Source: an uncultured Oscillibacter sp. (lineage in GTDB: Bacteria; Bacillota_A; Clostridia; Oscillospirales; Oscillospiraceae). Taken from it: a stretch of 5,631 bases of DNA. The notes beneath the pieces are model-generated. The model did not search any database. It saw nothing but the letters and a program-made list of their open reading frames with translations, and was not told the DNA's origin. Shown here in pieces: positions 1 through 5,028 of the stretch (positions are counted from its first letter, which is position 1; every line of letters begins with the position of its first letter). A program made the translations under genes and the position numbers. Where the stretch lies: the NCBI GenBank assembly GCA_902462475.1, contig CABQCB010000129.1, positions 1 to 5,631 of the forward strand. Reading direction: 5' to 3'.

Positions 1-154
1 GTCCCGCCACGCTCATGGCGGTGACAGACTTGCCGGAGCCGGACTCGCCCACCAGGCCCAAAATCTCCCCATCGTGGATGGTGAGGGATACGCCGGAGAC
101 GGCCTCTCTGGTGCGGTTATGGAATTTTACATGCAGATCTCGGATCTCCAGCAT
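1..154 (-). CDS. Peptide-type ABC transporter ATP-binding protein, N-terminal part (runs off left edge)
   Basis: Only the first 51 codons are inside the window. They read as the start of an ABC ATPase of the DppD/OppD type: an opening MLEIRDLHVKF strand, a V-S-G-V-S-L-x-I stretch, then a complete Walker A motif GESGSGKS at residues 36-43 followed by VTAMSVAG. It would bind and hydrolyse ATP on the cytoplasmic face to drive the two permeases encoded just upstream. The Walker B, signature and C-terminal Opp-type regions lie outside the window. Two ATGs stand in tandem at 157-155 and 154-152. The second is preferred because GGGGAGG (168-162) lies 7 bases ahead of it, but only 4 bases ahead of the first. 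Either start overlaps the TGA of the preceding permease (156-154), so translational coupling is likely. A second ATPase (DppF/OppF type) usually follows in such operons, but it cannot be seen here. Confidence 0.93.
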   Translation of the reverse strand, partial: MLEIRDLHVKFHNRTREAVSGVSLTIHDGEILGLVGESGSGKSVTAMSVAG

Positions 155-963
155 CATACCACCTCCCCGCCGCGGCGCTGGAGGCCCTCCCCGATGAGCC
201 CCACGCCGAACACCAGCAGCACGATGGTCACGCCCGTGCCCAGGACGTACCAGGGCGCGGCGCTCAGCATGCCCTGGGCCTCGGAGAGCATATAGCCAAG
301 GGACGCGTCCGGCGGCGTCACGCCCACGCCCAGATAGCTCATGGAGGCCTCCGCCAGCACGGCGTTATTAAAGCCAATGGTCATGGCCGGCAGCAAAACC
401 GGCATGATATTGGGCAAAATGTGCACGATAATGATCCGCGCACTGGATGCGCCCATGAGGCGGGCGCTTTTCACATAGTTGGCGTCCCGCACAGCGGCCA
501 CCGCCGTACGGGTGACCCGGGCGAAGCTGGGGATGAACACCAGCCCCAGGGCCAGCACCACATTATATTTATTGCCCGGTCCCACCACGGAGATGATGAC
601 CAGGGCCAGCAAAATGCTGGGAAAGGCGGTGAGGGCGTCGTTGAAGCGCATGAGCACCTCATCCACCACGCCGCCGAAGTACCCGGTCACGGCGCCCACG
701 GCCGTGCCGCACACGGCGCCGATGGCCACGGTGGCCACAGCGATGGCAAACGTGGTGCCTGCGCCCTGCATGACCCGGCTGAAGATATCCCGGCCGAAGC
801 TGTCCGTTCCCATCCAGTGGGCCAGGGAGGGTCCGCACAGCTTGGGCCCCACCTCCATGGCGTTGGGATCGTAGGGCGTCCAGAAAAAGCTCACCAGGAT
901 CATGGCGGTGAGGATGCCGGTGAGGATCAGTCCCGCCAGCAAAAATCCATTTCTCCGTTTCAT
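154..963 (-). CDS. Peptide-type ABC transporter permease, DppC/OppC-like
   Basis: This 269-residue inner-membrane permease is the second channel subunit of the importer. A hydrophobic N-terminal segment (about residues 8-27) is followed by the family signature HWMGTDSFGRDIFSR at 49-63. Further membrane segments lie at about 70-96, 112-128, 134-150, 188-205 and 238-258. The EAA loop that contacts the ATPase is at about 162-190, with the conserved glycine in LMGASSARIII and then HILPN. The block EASMSYLGVGVTPPDASLG (205-223) is typical of DppC/OppC C-terminal halves. An in-frame ATG at 1041 would add 26 hydrophilic residues lying inside the upstream gene. I chose 963 because GGGAGG (975-970) sits 6 bases before it and the protein then starts MKRRN before the first membrane span. 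The start overlaps the stop of the preceding permease by 4 bases (ATGA). The substrate cannot be told from the permease; dipeptides or oligopeptides are usual, and nickel or other small ligands are possible. Confidence 0.95.
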   Translation of the reverse strand: MKRRNGFLLAGLILTGILTAMILVSFFWTPYDPNAMEVGPKLCGPSLAHWMGTDSFGRDIFSRVMQGAGTTFAIAVATVAIGAVCGTAVGAVTGYFGGVVDEVLMRFNDALTAFPSILLALVIISVVGPGNKYNVVLALGLVFIPSFARVTRTAVAAVRDANYVKSARLMGASSARIIIVHILPNIMPVLLPAMTIGFNNAVLAEASMSYLGVGVTPPDASLGYMLSEAQGMLSAAPWYVLGTGVTIVLLVFGVGLIGEGLQRRGGEVV

Positions 964-1910
964 GCGCCACCTCCCAGCCGAAGCCGCGGGTCGATGCGCT
1001 GGTTGATGAGGTCCGCGGCGGTGCCTGCCAGCACCACCCACAGCGCCAAGATCACCACGATGGCCTGCACCACCGGGTAGTCCCGGCTGCCGATGGATGC
1101 CACCAGCAGCCGTCCAAGACCCGGGATGGCAAACACCTGCTCGACGATGATGCTGCCCGCCACGATCTCCGCCATGGTCTGGGCCAGGAACGTCACCACC
1201 GGCACCAGGGAATTTTTCAGCACGTGTCCGTACAGCACCCCCCGGCGGTCATTGCCCCGGGAGATGGCCGTGCGCACATAGGCCCGGCCCATCTCCTGGC
1301 GGATGGTGCTGCGCAGCATCCGCACCGTCATGGCTACCCGGGGAATGGCAATGGCCACAGCAGGGAAGAACAGATACTCCAGCGCGCCGCCGAAGTTGGT
1401 CGTCATGGAGGGGAAGCTGCCGTGGACGAACACGTGAAGCATGGTGCTGAAGATCCAGGTCAGGAGGATGCCGGTGAAAAAGGGCGGCACCGCCATGCAC
1501 AGCTGGTTGAAGGCGGTGGCGGCGGCGTCCAGCCTGCCGCCCTCCCGCCCGGCGCCGCGCACCCCCAGGGGGATGGACACCACCACGATCAAAAGAAAGC
1601 TCAGCGCGCTCAGGCACAGCGTCACGCCCACCTTGGGGGCGATCAGCTCCCACACCGGCTGGCGGTAGCTGTACGATGTGCCAAGGTCTCCGGTGAAAAA
1701 GCCGATGAGCCACTCGCCGTAGCGGACCAGCAGCGGACGGTTGAGCCCCAGCTCCTCTCGCAGCGCCTCCACCTTCTCCGCCGTGGCCTGGGTGCCCAGC
1801 ATGGCGGTGGCCGGGTCGCCGGAGATCACATCAAAGGCCGCAAACGCAAGGAAGGAGACGATGACCATGGTCAGCAGCAGCATGGCAATGCGTTTTGCCG
1901 CGTATTTCAT
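960..1910 (-). CDS. Peptide-type ABC transporter permease, DppB/OppB-like
   Basis: This 316-residue protein is the first channel subunit. It has the usual DppB layout: an N-terminal membrane span (about residues 8-29), an external segment carrying GDPATAMLG and a helix with LREELGLNRPL (50-60), then RYGEW and GDLGTSY at 63-80. Five more hydrophobic segments follow, at about 95-117, 137-160, 178-198, 235-257 and 279-302. The ATPase-contacting EAA loop is at about 209-237 (AYVRTAISRGNDRRGVLYGHVLKNSLVP in outline), and the C terminus carries the family pattern EQVFAIPGLGRLL and IDPRLRL. The start is supported by GGGAGG (1924-1919) 8 bases upstream. It lies 51 bases after the binding-protein stop and overlaps the next permease by 4 bases. 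Length and motifs are normal for the family, with nothing broken. Substrate is unknown. Confidence 0.96.
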   Translation of the reverse strand: MKYAAKRIAMLLLTMVIVSFLAFAAFDVISGDPATAMLGTQATAEKVEALREELGLNRPLLVRYGEWLIGFFTGDLGTSYSYRQPVWELIAPKVGVTLCLSALSFLLIVVVSIPLGVRGAGREGGRLDAAATAFNQLCMAVPPFFTGILLTWIFSTMLHVFVHGSFPSMTTNFGGALEYLFFPAVAIAIPRVAMTVRMLRSTIRQEMGRAYVRTAISRGNDRRGVLYGHVLKNSLVPVVTFLAQTMAEIVAGSIIVEQVFAIPGLGRLLVASIGSRDYPVVQAIVVILALWVVLAGTAADLINQRIDPRLRLGGGA

Positions 1911-1934
1911 GGTCTTCGCCTCCCTTCCCCGTCA

Positions 1935-1953
1935 GCGGCAAATTCCTTGCCGC
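1935..1953 (-). promoter_or_regulatory. Intercistronic hairpin between binding-protein and permease genes
   Basis: A perfect inverted repeat with 7-bp arms (GCGGCAA / TTGCCGC) and a 5-base loop fills much of the 51-base gap. It begins 8 bases after the binding-protein stop codon and ends before the ribosome binding site of the next permease. No T tract follows, so it is not a convincing intrinsic terminator. By analogy with malE-malF and other binding-protein operons, it could protect the 3' end of the binding-protein mRNA from exonucleases or mark a processing point. That role is inferred. Confidence 0.6.
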
Positions 1954-1961
1954 CGCGCATA

Positions 1962-3488
1962 TCAGGCAGTATAGTGGATGCCGGCCAGATCCAGCACGTA
2001 GATGGGATAGAAGGTCACGCCCTCCAGTCCCTTGCGCACCGCCACCAGGTCCGCCAGATCCTGGATATAAACATTGGCGGCATTTTCCGTCAGGTTGCGC
2101 TCCATCTGCTTGTAGAGCTCCGTCTGGGCCGCGTCGTCATAGGTGGCGACAGCCTGGGTGAACAGCTGGTCGTAGTCCGCGTTGTTGTAGTTGATGAAGT
2201 TGTCGCCCGCCGTGGAGGTGAACCGCTCCAGCAATGCCCGGGCGGTCATGTTGGACGCATCCACGCCCACCACCGTGGACTGGAACTGGCGGCCGGTGTA
2301 GGTCTCGTCCACCCAGCTCTCCCACTCCACCGGCAGAATGGTGGCGTTGATGCCCACGGCCTTGAGCTGTTCCACCAGCACCGTGGCCGTATCCACATGG
2401 GGCTGGTAGTTGCTGGGCACGGTGATGGTCATATCAAAGCCGTCGGGATATCCGGCCTCCGCCAGCAGCGCGCGGGCACGGTCGGGATCGTAGGTATAGT
2501 AATCGGTCAGGCTCTCGTCAAAGTACTTGCCGAAGGCGGGGTACATACTGGAGCCGATGGGGCTGCCGTAGCCGTCGAAGGCCAGGTCGATGATCTGCTG
2601 CTTGTCCACGGCGTAGCAAAGGGCCTGCCGCACCCGCACATCGTCAAAGGGCTCCTCGGCGTTGTTGAGGTACAGGGCCTGCACCAGGTTCATGGTGCCC
2701 TCGGCCACATTGAAGTCCTCGCCCAGCTGGGCCACCTGGGTGCTGGTCAGATGGGCGCACAGGTCGATGGCGCCGCTTTGCAGGCTCATGAGCAGGCTGT
2801 CGGCGTTCTCAATGATCTTGAAAGTCACCTTGTCCAGCGACGCGGGGGTGCCCCAGTAGCCGTCGAACTTCTCCAGCACGATGGAGTCCTGAGCCGTCCG
2901 GGAGACGAACTTGAACGGGCCGGTGCCGATGGGGGCGGTGTCCTGCTGGTCGTAGTCGGCAGGCAGGATAGCCGTGGTCATATAGGAAATGAACTCATTG
3001 CTGGGCTCAGAAAGGGTGATGGTCACCGTCCGCTCATCCACGGCCTGAATGTCCGTAATAGCAGAAAACGCCTCCACCGGGACGATGCCAGTCTCGGTAG
3101 CGGCGGTGCAGCGCTGGATGGAATAAACCACATCCTCCGCCGTCACCGGTTCGCCATTGTGGAACTGCACCCCCTCCCGCAGGGTGAAGGTGTAGGTCTT
3201 ATGGTCGTCAGAAACCGTGTAGCTTTCTGCAACGGCAGGGATCAGATCTCCGTCCGGGGTGGGCTTCATGAGCCCCTCGAACACATTAAACATTACTTCT
3301 CTGGTTCCTGCCTTCACGGTTTTGTGAGGGTCAAGACTGTCGTCAAGGTCCTGTGCGATGCCAACGGCGATGGCGTTGGCGGCAGCGCGCGCCTCCGGGG
3401 TCTCATCCGTGCTGCTGTCTCCGCATCCGCTGAGTACGGCGCACGCAAGGCACACCAGGGCGATCAGTGCCAGTGCTCTCTTTTTCAT
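1962..3488 (-). CDS. Peptide-type ABC transporter substrate-binding lipoprotein (SBP family 5)
   Basis: This 508-residue protein is the extracellular ligand receptor of the importer. Residues 1-22 form a lipoprotein signal: MKKR, a hydrophobic run, then the lipobox LSGC with the cysteine at 22 to be lipidated. A D/E/S-rich linker follows. Family-5 features include LIPAVAESY (82-90), TFTLREGVQFHNGEPVTAEDVVYSIQR (100-126, the classic block), IGTGPFKF (187-194), VRQALCYAVDKQQII (286-300) and the DPDRARALLAEAGYPDGF region (335-351). The length is normal for DppA/OppA-type receptors. The start is supported by AAGGAG (3503-3498) 9 bases upstream and by the signal peptide that begins exactly there. 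It is the first gene of the operon and has its own promoter in the 184-base gap behind it. The ligand is not evident; peptides are the default guess, but family 5 also includes receptors for nickel, haem, glutathione and oligosaccharides. Confidence 0.97.
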   Translation of the reverse strand: MKKRALALIALVCLACAVLSGCGDSSTDETPEARAAANAIAVGIAQDLDDSLDPHKTVKAGTREVMFNVFEGLMKPTPDGDLIPAVAESYTVSDDHKTYTFTLREGVQFHNGEPVTAEDVVYSIQRCTAATETGIVPVEAFSAITDIQAVDERTVTITLSEPSNEFISYMTTAILPADYDQQDTAPIGTGPFKFVSRTAQDSIVLEKFDGYWGTPASLDKVTFKIIENADSLLMSLQSGAIDLCAHLTSTQVAQLGEDFNVAEGTMNLVQALYLNNAEEPFDDVRVRQALCYAVDKQQIIDLAFDGYGSPIGSSMYPAFGKYFDESLTDYYTYDPDRARALLAEAGYPDGFDMTITVPSNYQPHVDTATVLVEQLKAVGINATILPVEWESWVDETYTGRQFQSTVVGVDASNMTARALLERFTSTAGDNFINYNNADYDQLFTQAVATYDDAAQTELYKQMERNLTENAANVYIQDLADLVAVRKGLEGVTFYPIYVLDLAGIHYTA

Positions 3489-3507
3489 TTGTCTTCTCTC
3501 CTTACAA

Positions 3508-3561
3508 TCACTGCCTCTGTGGGTCAGTGTTGGGCGGAAGCTGTCCGCCCGGCAGAATCAT
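3508..3561 (-). CDS. Possible 17-codon leader ORF upstream of the binding-protein gene
   Basis: An ATG at 3561-3559 opens a short frame, MILPGGQLPPNTDPQRQ, ending in TGA at 3510-3508, 19 bases before the binding-protein ATG. A strong Shine-Dalgarno-like AAGGAGGG sits immediately upstream, but only 2 bases separate GGAGG from the ATG, which is tighter than usual. The frame covers two small hairpins. If translated, it would couple ribosome movement to leader folding or carry ribosomes to the main start. I do not recognise the peptide. It could equally be chance. Confidence 0.25.
   Translation of the reverse strand: MILPGGQLPPNTDPQRQ
3509..3529 (-). repeat. Small inverted repeat just before the binding-protein ribosome binding site
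   Basis: Arms CACTG / CAGTG can pair, extended by a CC/GG pair after a one-base bulge, around a 6-base loop. It lies 5 bases ahead of the AAGGAG that serves the binding-protein gene, so it could affect access to that site. The stem is short and may be chance. Confidence 0.3.
3532..3550 (-). repeat. GC-rich perfect hairpin in the binding-protein leader
   Basis: A perfect 7-bp inverted repeat (GGGCGGA / TCCGCCC) with a 5-base loop lies in the predicted leader RNA, between the terminator-like hairpin and the binding-protein ribosome binding site. No T run follows it on the minus strand (the next bases are AACACTG), so it is probably leader structure and not a terminator. Confidence 0.5.
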
Positions 3562-3571
3562 ACCCTCCTTG

Positions 3572-3625
3572 AAAAAAGGGCCTTGCGGGAACGTCGTTAT
3601 TTTTATAACAATGGTCCCGCAAGGC
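3572..3625 (-). terminator. Terminator-like hairpin with T6 tract, at the very start of the operon leader
   Basis: On the minus strand, perfect 11-bp arms (GCCTTGCGGGA at 3625-3615 and TCCCGCAAGGC at 3590-3580) enclose a 24-base centre. The centre can itself fold through GTTAT-AAAA-ATAAC (3609-3596). After the stem come CC and then TTTTTT (3577-3572), the layout of an intrinsic terminator. It is oriented to end transcripts from the AI-2E gene, whose stop codon is 47 bases upstream. It also lies directly downstream of the predicted promoter for the binding-protein operon, so it may work as an attenuator too. On the plus strand no T run follows, so termination is expected in one direction only. 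Confidence 0.75.
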
Positions 3626-3628
3626 TGT

Positions 3629-3657
3629 ATTGTACACGAACAGCTCTTCGATTGCAA
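3629..3657 (-). promoter_or_regulatory. Predicted sigma-A promoter for the ABC importer operon
   Basis: TTGCAA (3657-3652) and TACAAT (3634-3629) are separated by exactly 17 bases, a strong match to the housekeeping consensus. Transcription would start near 3625-3620, giving a leader of roughly 130-137 bases before the binding-protein ATG. It lies just after the AI-2E stop codon (3675-3673). No comparably good promoter is visible between the T6 tract and the ATG: a TATGAT occurs at 3562-3557 but has no matching -35. Confidence 0.65.
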
Positions 3658-3662
3658 GAGCT
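3642..3662. promoter_or_regulatory. Inverted repeat over the -35 of the importer promoter (candidate operator)
   Basis: A perfect dyad with 7-bp arms (AGCTCTT / AAGAGCT) and a 7-base centre spans 21 bp. The -35 hexamer (3652-3657) lies inside it, overlapping the centre and one arm. Its position suits a repressor site. No regulator gene is in the window. It could instead be a hairpin in the 3' end of the AI-2E mRNA. Confidence 0.4.
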
Positions 3663-3672
3663 TTCTGAAATT

Positions 3673-4911
3673 TTACACACCCTTCCCCGGGCCCTGGTCC
3701 TCCTCGGTTTCCACAGCTTTGGACGAGCCGTAGGCCTCGGTGGACAGGGGGAGGGATTTTTTCCGCAGGCGGCTTTCGATGAAGAAGGAGGCCGCGCTGT
3801 AAAGGCATGCGCACACGGGCACGCCGAAGAACATGCCGGGAATGCCGAAAAAGCTGCCGCCCACCAAAATGGCGATGATGACCCACAGGCTGGAAAGCCC
3901 CGTCTTGTCGCCCAGGATCTTGGGACCGATCACGTTGCCGTCCAGCTGCTGGAGCGCCAGCACGAACAGCACAAAGTAGAGACCCTTGATGGGGTCAGCC
4001 AGGACGATGAGGAACGTGCTGGGGATGGCGCCCAGGAACGGGCCGAAGAAGGGGATCACGTTGGTCACGCCCACGATCACGGACACCAGGGGCGTATAGG
4101 GGAATTTCAGGATGGAACAGCCCACAAAGCAGATAATACCGATGATGAGGGAGTCCAGCAGCTTGCCCCGGACGAAGCCGGAGAAGATCTCATCCACCTT
4201 CCGGGTACCCAGCAGCACCCAGCGCACATTTTCCCGGGAGAACAGGCCGTGGACGATCTTGCGGGCCTGGGCGGCGCACTGCTCCTTGGTGGCCAGCAGA
4301 TACACCGAGACGATGATGCCCACCAGCAGGTTCTTCAAAAATACCAGCGTGCTCACCACACCGCCGGAGAGCACGGTCATCAGCGTGGACGCCTGGGGCA
4401 GCATCTCCTTGGTCAGCCAGGTCTGGATATCTTTATAATAGGTATCCATCTGGACCATGGCCCAGGACTCCACCTCCGGGTTGGTCTCCAGCAGATGCTC
4501 CACCCAGCCGGTGATGATCAAATAGTAGTTTTCCACGTTGTTCACCAGCTGCAAAACGCTCTTGTAAAGCTCCGGCAGCAGCACGGAGGCCAGCAGGTAA
4601 GCCAGTACGCAGATAACCACCCACGTCAAAAGCAGGCTGGCCGCACGGGGAAGCCTGGCCACCATAAGCCCGTTTTTATGGGCCTTTTGCACAGCGGAGG
4701 CAAACAGGTTCCGCTCAAAAAAATTCACCACCGGCGCCAGGAGATAGGCGATCATGGCGCCGTAGAGGATGGGCTCCACCGCCGTGAGCAGCTGACCGCC
4801 GACCGCCAGCAGCGCCCGGCCGCCAAACAGGGTGTCATACAGAAGCAAAATCAAGCTGACGGTACAAAAAACCGCCAGTCCCAGTTGAATATACGGCTTT
4901 CTCTGTCTCAT
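3673..4911 (-). CDS. AI-2E family transporter (PF01594-type membrane protein)
   Basis: This 412-residue multi-spanning membrane protein shows the hallmarks of the AI-2E/UPF0118 family. There are two N-terminal hydrophobic segments (about 8-30 and 40-64), one at 90-112, a long amphipathic middle with few charged breaks (115-190), and a C-terminal membrane core from about 185. The core carries GVTNVIPFFGPFLGAIPS (281-298), QQLDGNVIGPKILGD (321-335) and FGIPGMFFGVPV (355-366). The last 30 residues are charged and hydrophilic, probably cytoplasmic. The family was named after E. coli TqsA, linked to autoinducer-2 export, but others are Na+/H+ antiporters, so the substrate is open. An in-frame ATG at 4920 abuts GGAAGG with no spacing. 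I prefer 4911, where GGAAGG (4926-4921) is 9 bases upstream and the predicted transcript start leaves room for it. It is transcribed divergently from the lipid kinase and ends 47 bases before a terminator-like hairpin. Confidence 0.94.
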   Translation of the reverse strand: MRQRKPYIQLGLAVFCTVSLILLLYDTLFGGRALLAVGGQLLTAVEPILYGAMIAYLLAPVVNFFERNLFASAVQKAHKNGLMVARLPRAASLLLTWVVICVLAYLLASVLLPELYKSVLQLVNNVENYYLIITGWVEHLLETNPEVESWAMVQMDTYYKDIQTWLTKEMLPQASTLMTVLSGGVVSTLVFLKNLLVGIIVSVYLLATKEQCAAQARKIVHGLFSRENVRWVLLGTRKVDEIFSGFVRGKLLDSLIIGIICFVGCSILKFPYTPLVSVIVGVTNVIPFFGPFLGAIPSTFLIVLADPIKGLYFVLFVLALQQLDGNVIGPKILGDKTGLSSLWVIIAILVGGSFFGIPGMFFGVPVCACLYSAASFFIESRLRKKSLPLSTEAYGSSKAVETEEDQGPGKGV

Positions 4912-4920
4912 TGCCACCAT

Positions 4921-4926
4921 CCTTCC
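4921..4926 (-). promoter_or_regulatory. Ribosome binding site deciding the AI-2E start
   Basis: GGAAGG directly touches the upstream ATG (4920-4918) but stands 9 bases before the ATG at 4911-4909. The distance favours the shorter protein. Confidence 0.55.
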
Positions 4927-4935
4927 AATGTTTTT

Positions 4936-4964
4936 ATTCTACACGGCGCCCCCGGCAATTGCAA
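4936..4964 (-). promoter_or_regulatory. Predicted sigma-A promoter for the AI-2E gene
   Basis: TTGCAA (4964-4959) and TAGAAT (4941-4936) are separated by 17 bases. The start point would fall near 4929, leaving an untranslated leader of only about 18 bases to the preferred ATG at 4911. The -35 hexamer is the same physical site as that of the divergent lipid kinase promoter. Confidence 0.6.
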
Positions 4965-4987
4965 TCCTCATTTTCCCGTGTTATACT
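4959..4987 (+). promoter_or_regulatory. Predicted sigma-A promoter for the lipid kinase gene
   Basis: TTGCAA (4959-4964) and TATACT (4982-4987) are separated by 17 bases. The -10 is preceded by TG one base away (4979-4980), an extended -10 element. Transcription would start near 4995, giving a leader of about 34 bases. It shares its -35 with the opposite-facing AI-2E promoter. Confidence 0.7.
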
Positions 4988-4997
4988 GTCCTTTACA

Positions 4998-5005
4998 CAA
5001 ATTTG
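4998..5005. repeat. 8-bp palindrome in the lipid kinase leader
   Basis: CAAATTTG is a perfect palindrome a few bases after the predicted start of transcription and 11 bases before the ribosome binding site. It is short and A+T-rich, so it may be chance; a regulator site is possible. Confidence 0.2.
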
Positions 5006-5028
5006 ACACCTGGCGCAGGAGGCATTTT

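Noticed and set aside
964..1041. A longer start for the second permease
   Set aside because: The extra 26 residues are hydrophilic and lie within the first permease gene. A well-spaced GGGAGG and the usual ATGA overlap support the start at 963.
421..1080. A 219-codon plus-strand frame opposite the second permease
   Set aside because: It is also in register with the sense codons, so it stays open for the same reason. The product is low-complexity H/G/A/D-rich, and the minus-strand permease is clear.
3557..3562. TATGAT as an alternative -10 for the binding-protein gene, downstream of the terminator-like hairpin
   Set aside because: It has no acceptable -35 at 16-18 bases upstream (CAAGGC or neighbours) and overlaps a ribosome-binding-site-like sequence.
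1224..3572. A 782-codon open frame on the plus strand, opposite the binding-protein gene and most of the first permease
   Set aside because: Its codons lie exactly in register with the minus-strand codons of both genes, so its stops would correspond to TTA, CTA and TCA codons, which are rare in such G+C-rich genes. That explains its length. The translation is rich in H, G, Q, R and V with no recognisable domain, and it has no convincing start signals.
3524..3886. A 120-codon minus-strand frame running from inside the AI-2E gene through the intergenic region
   Set aside because: It overlaps the end of the AI-2E gene out of frame and reads through the promoter and hairpin. It has no ribosome binding site and no recognisable protein.
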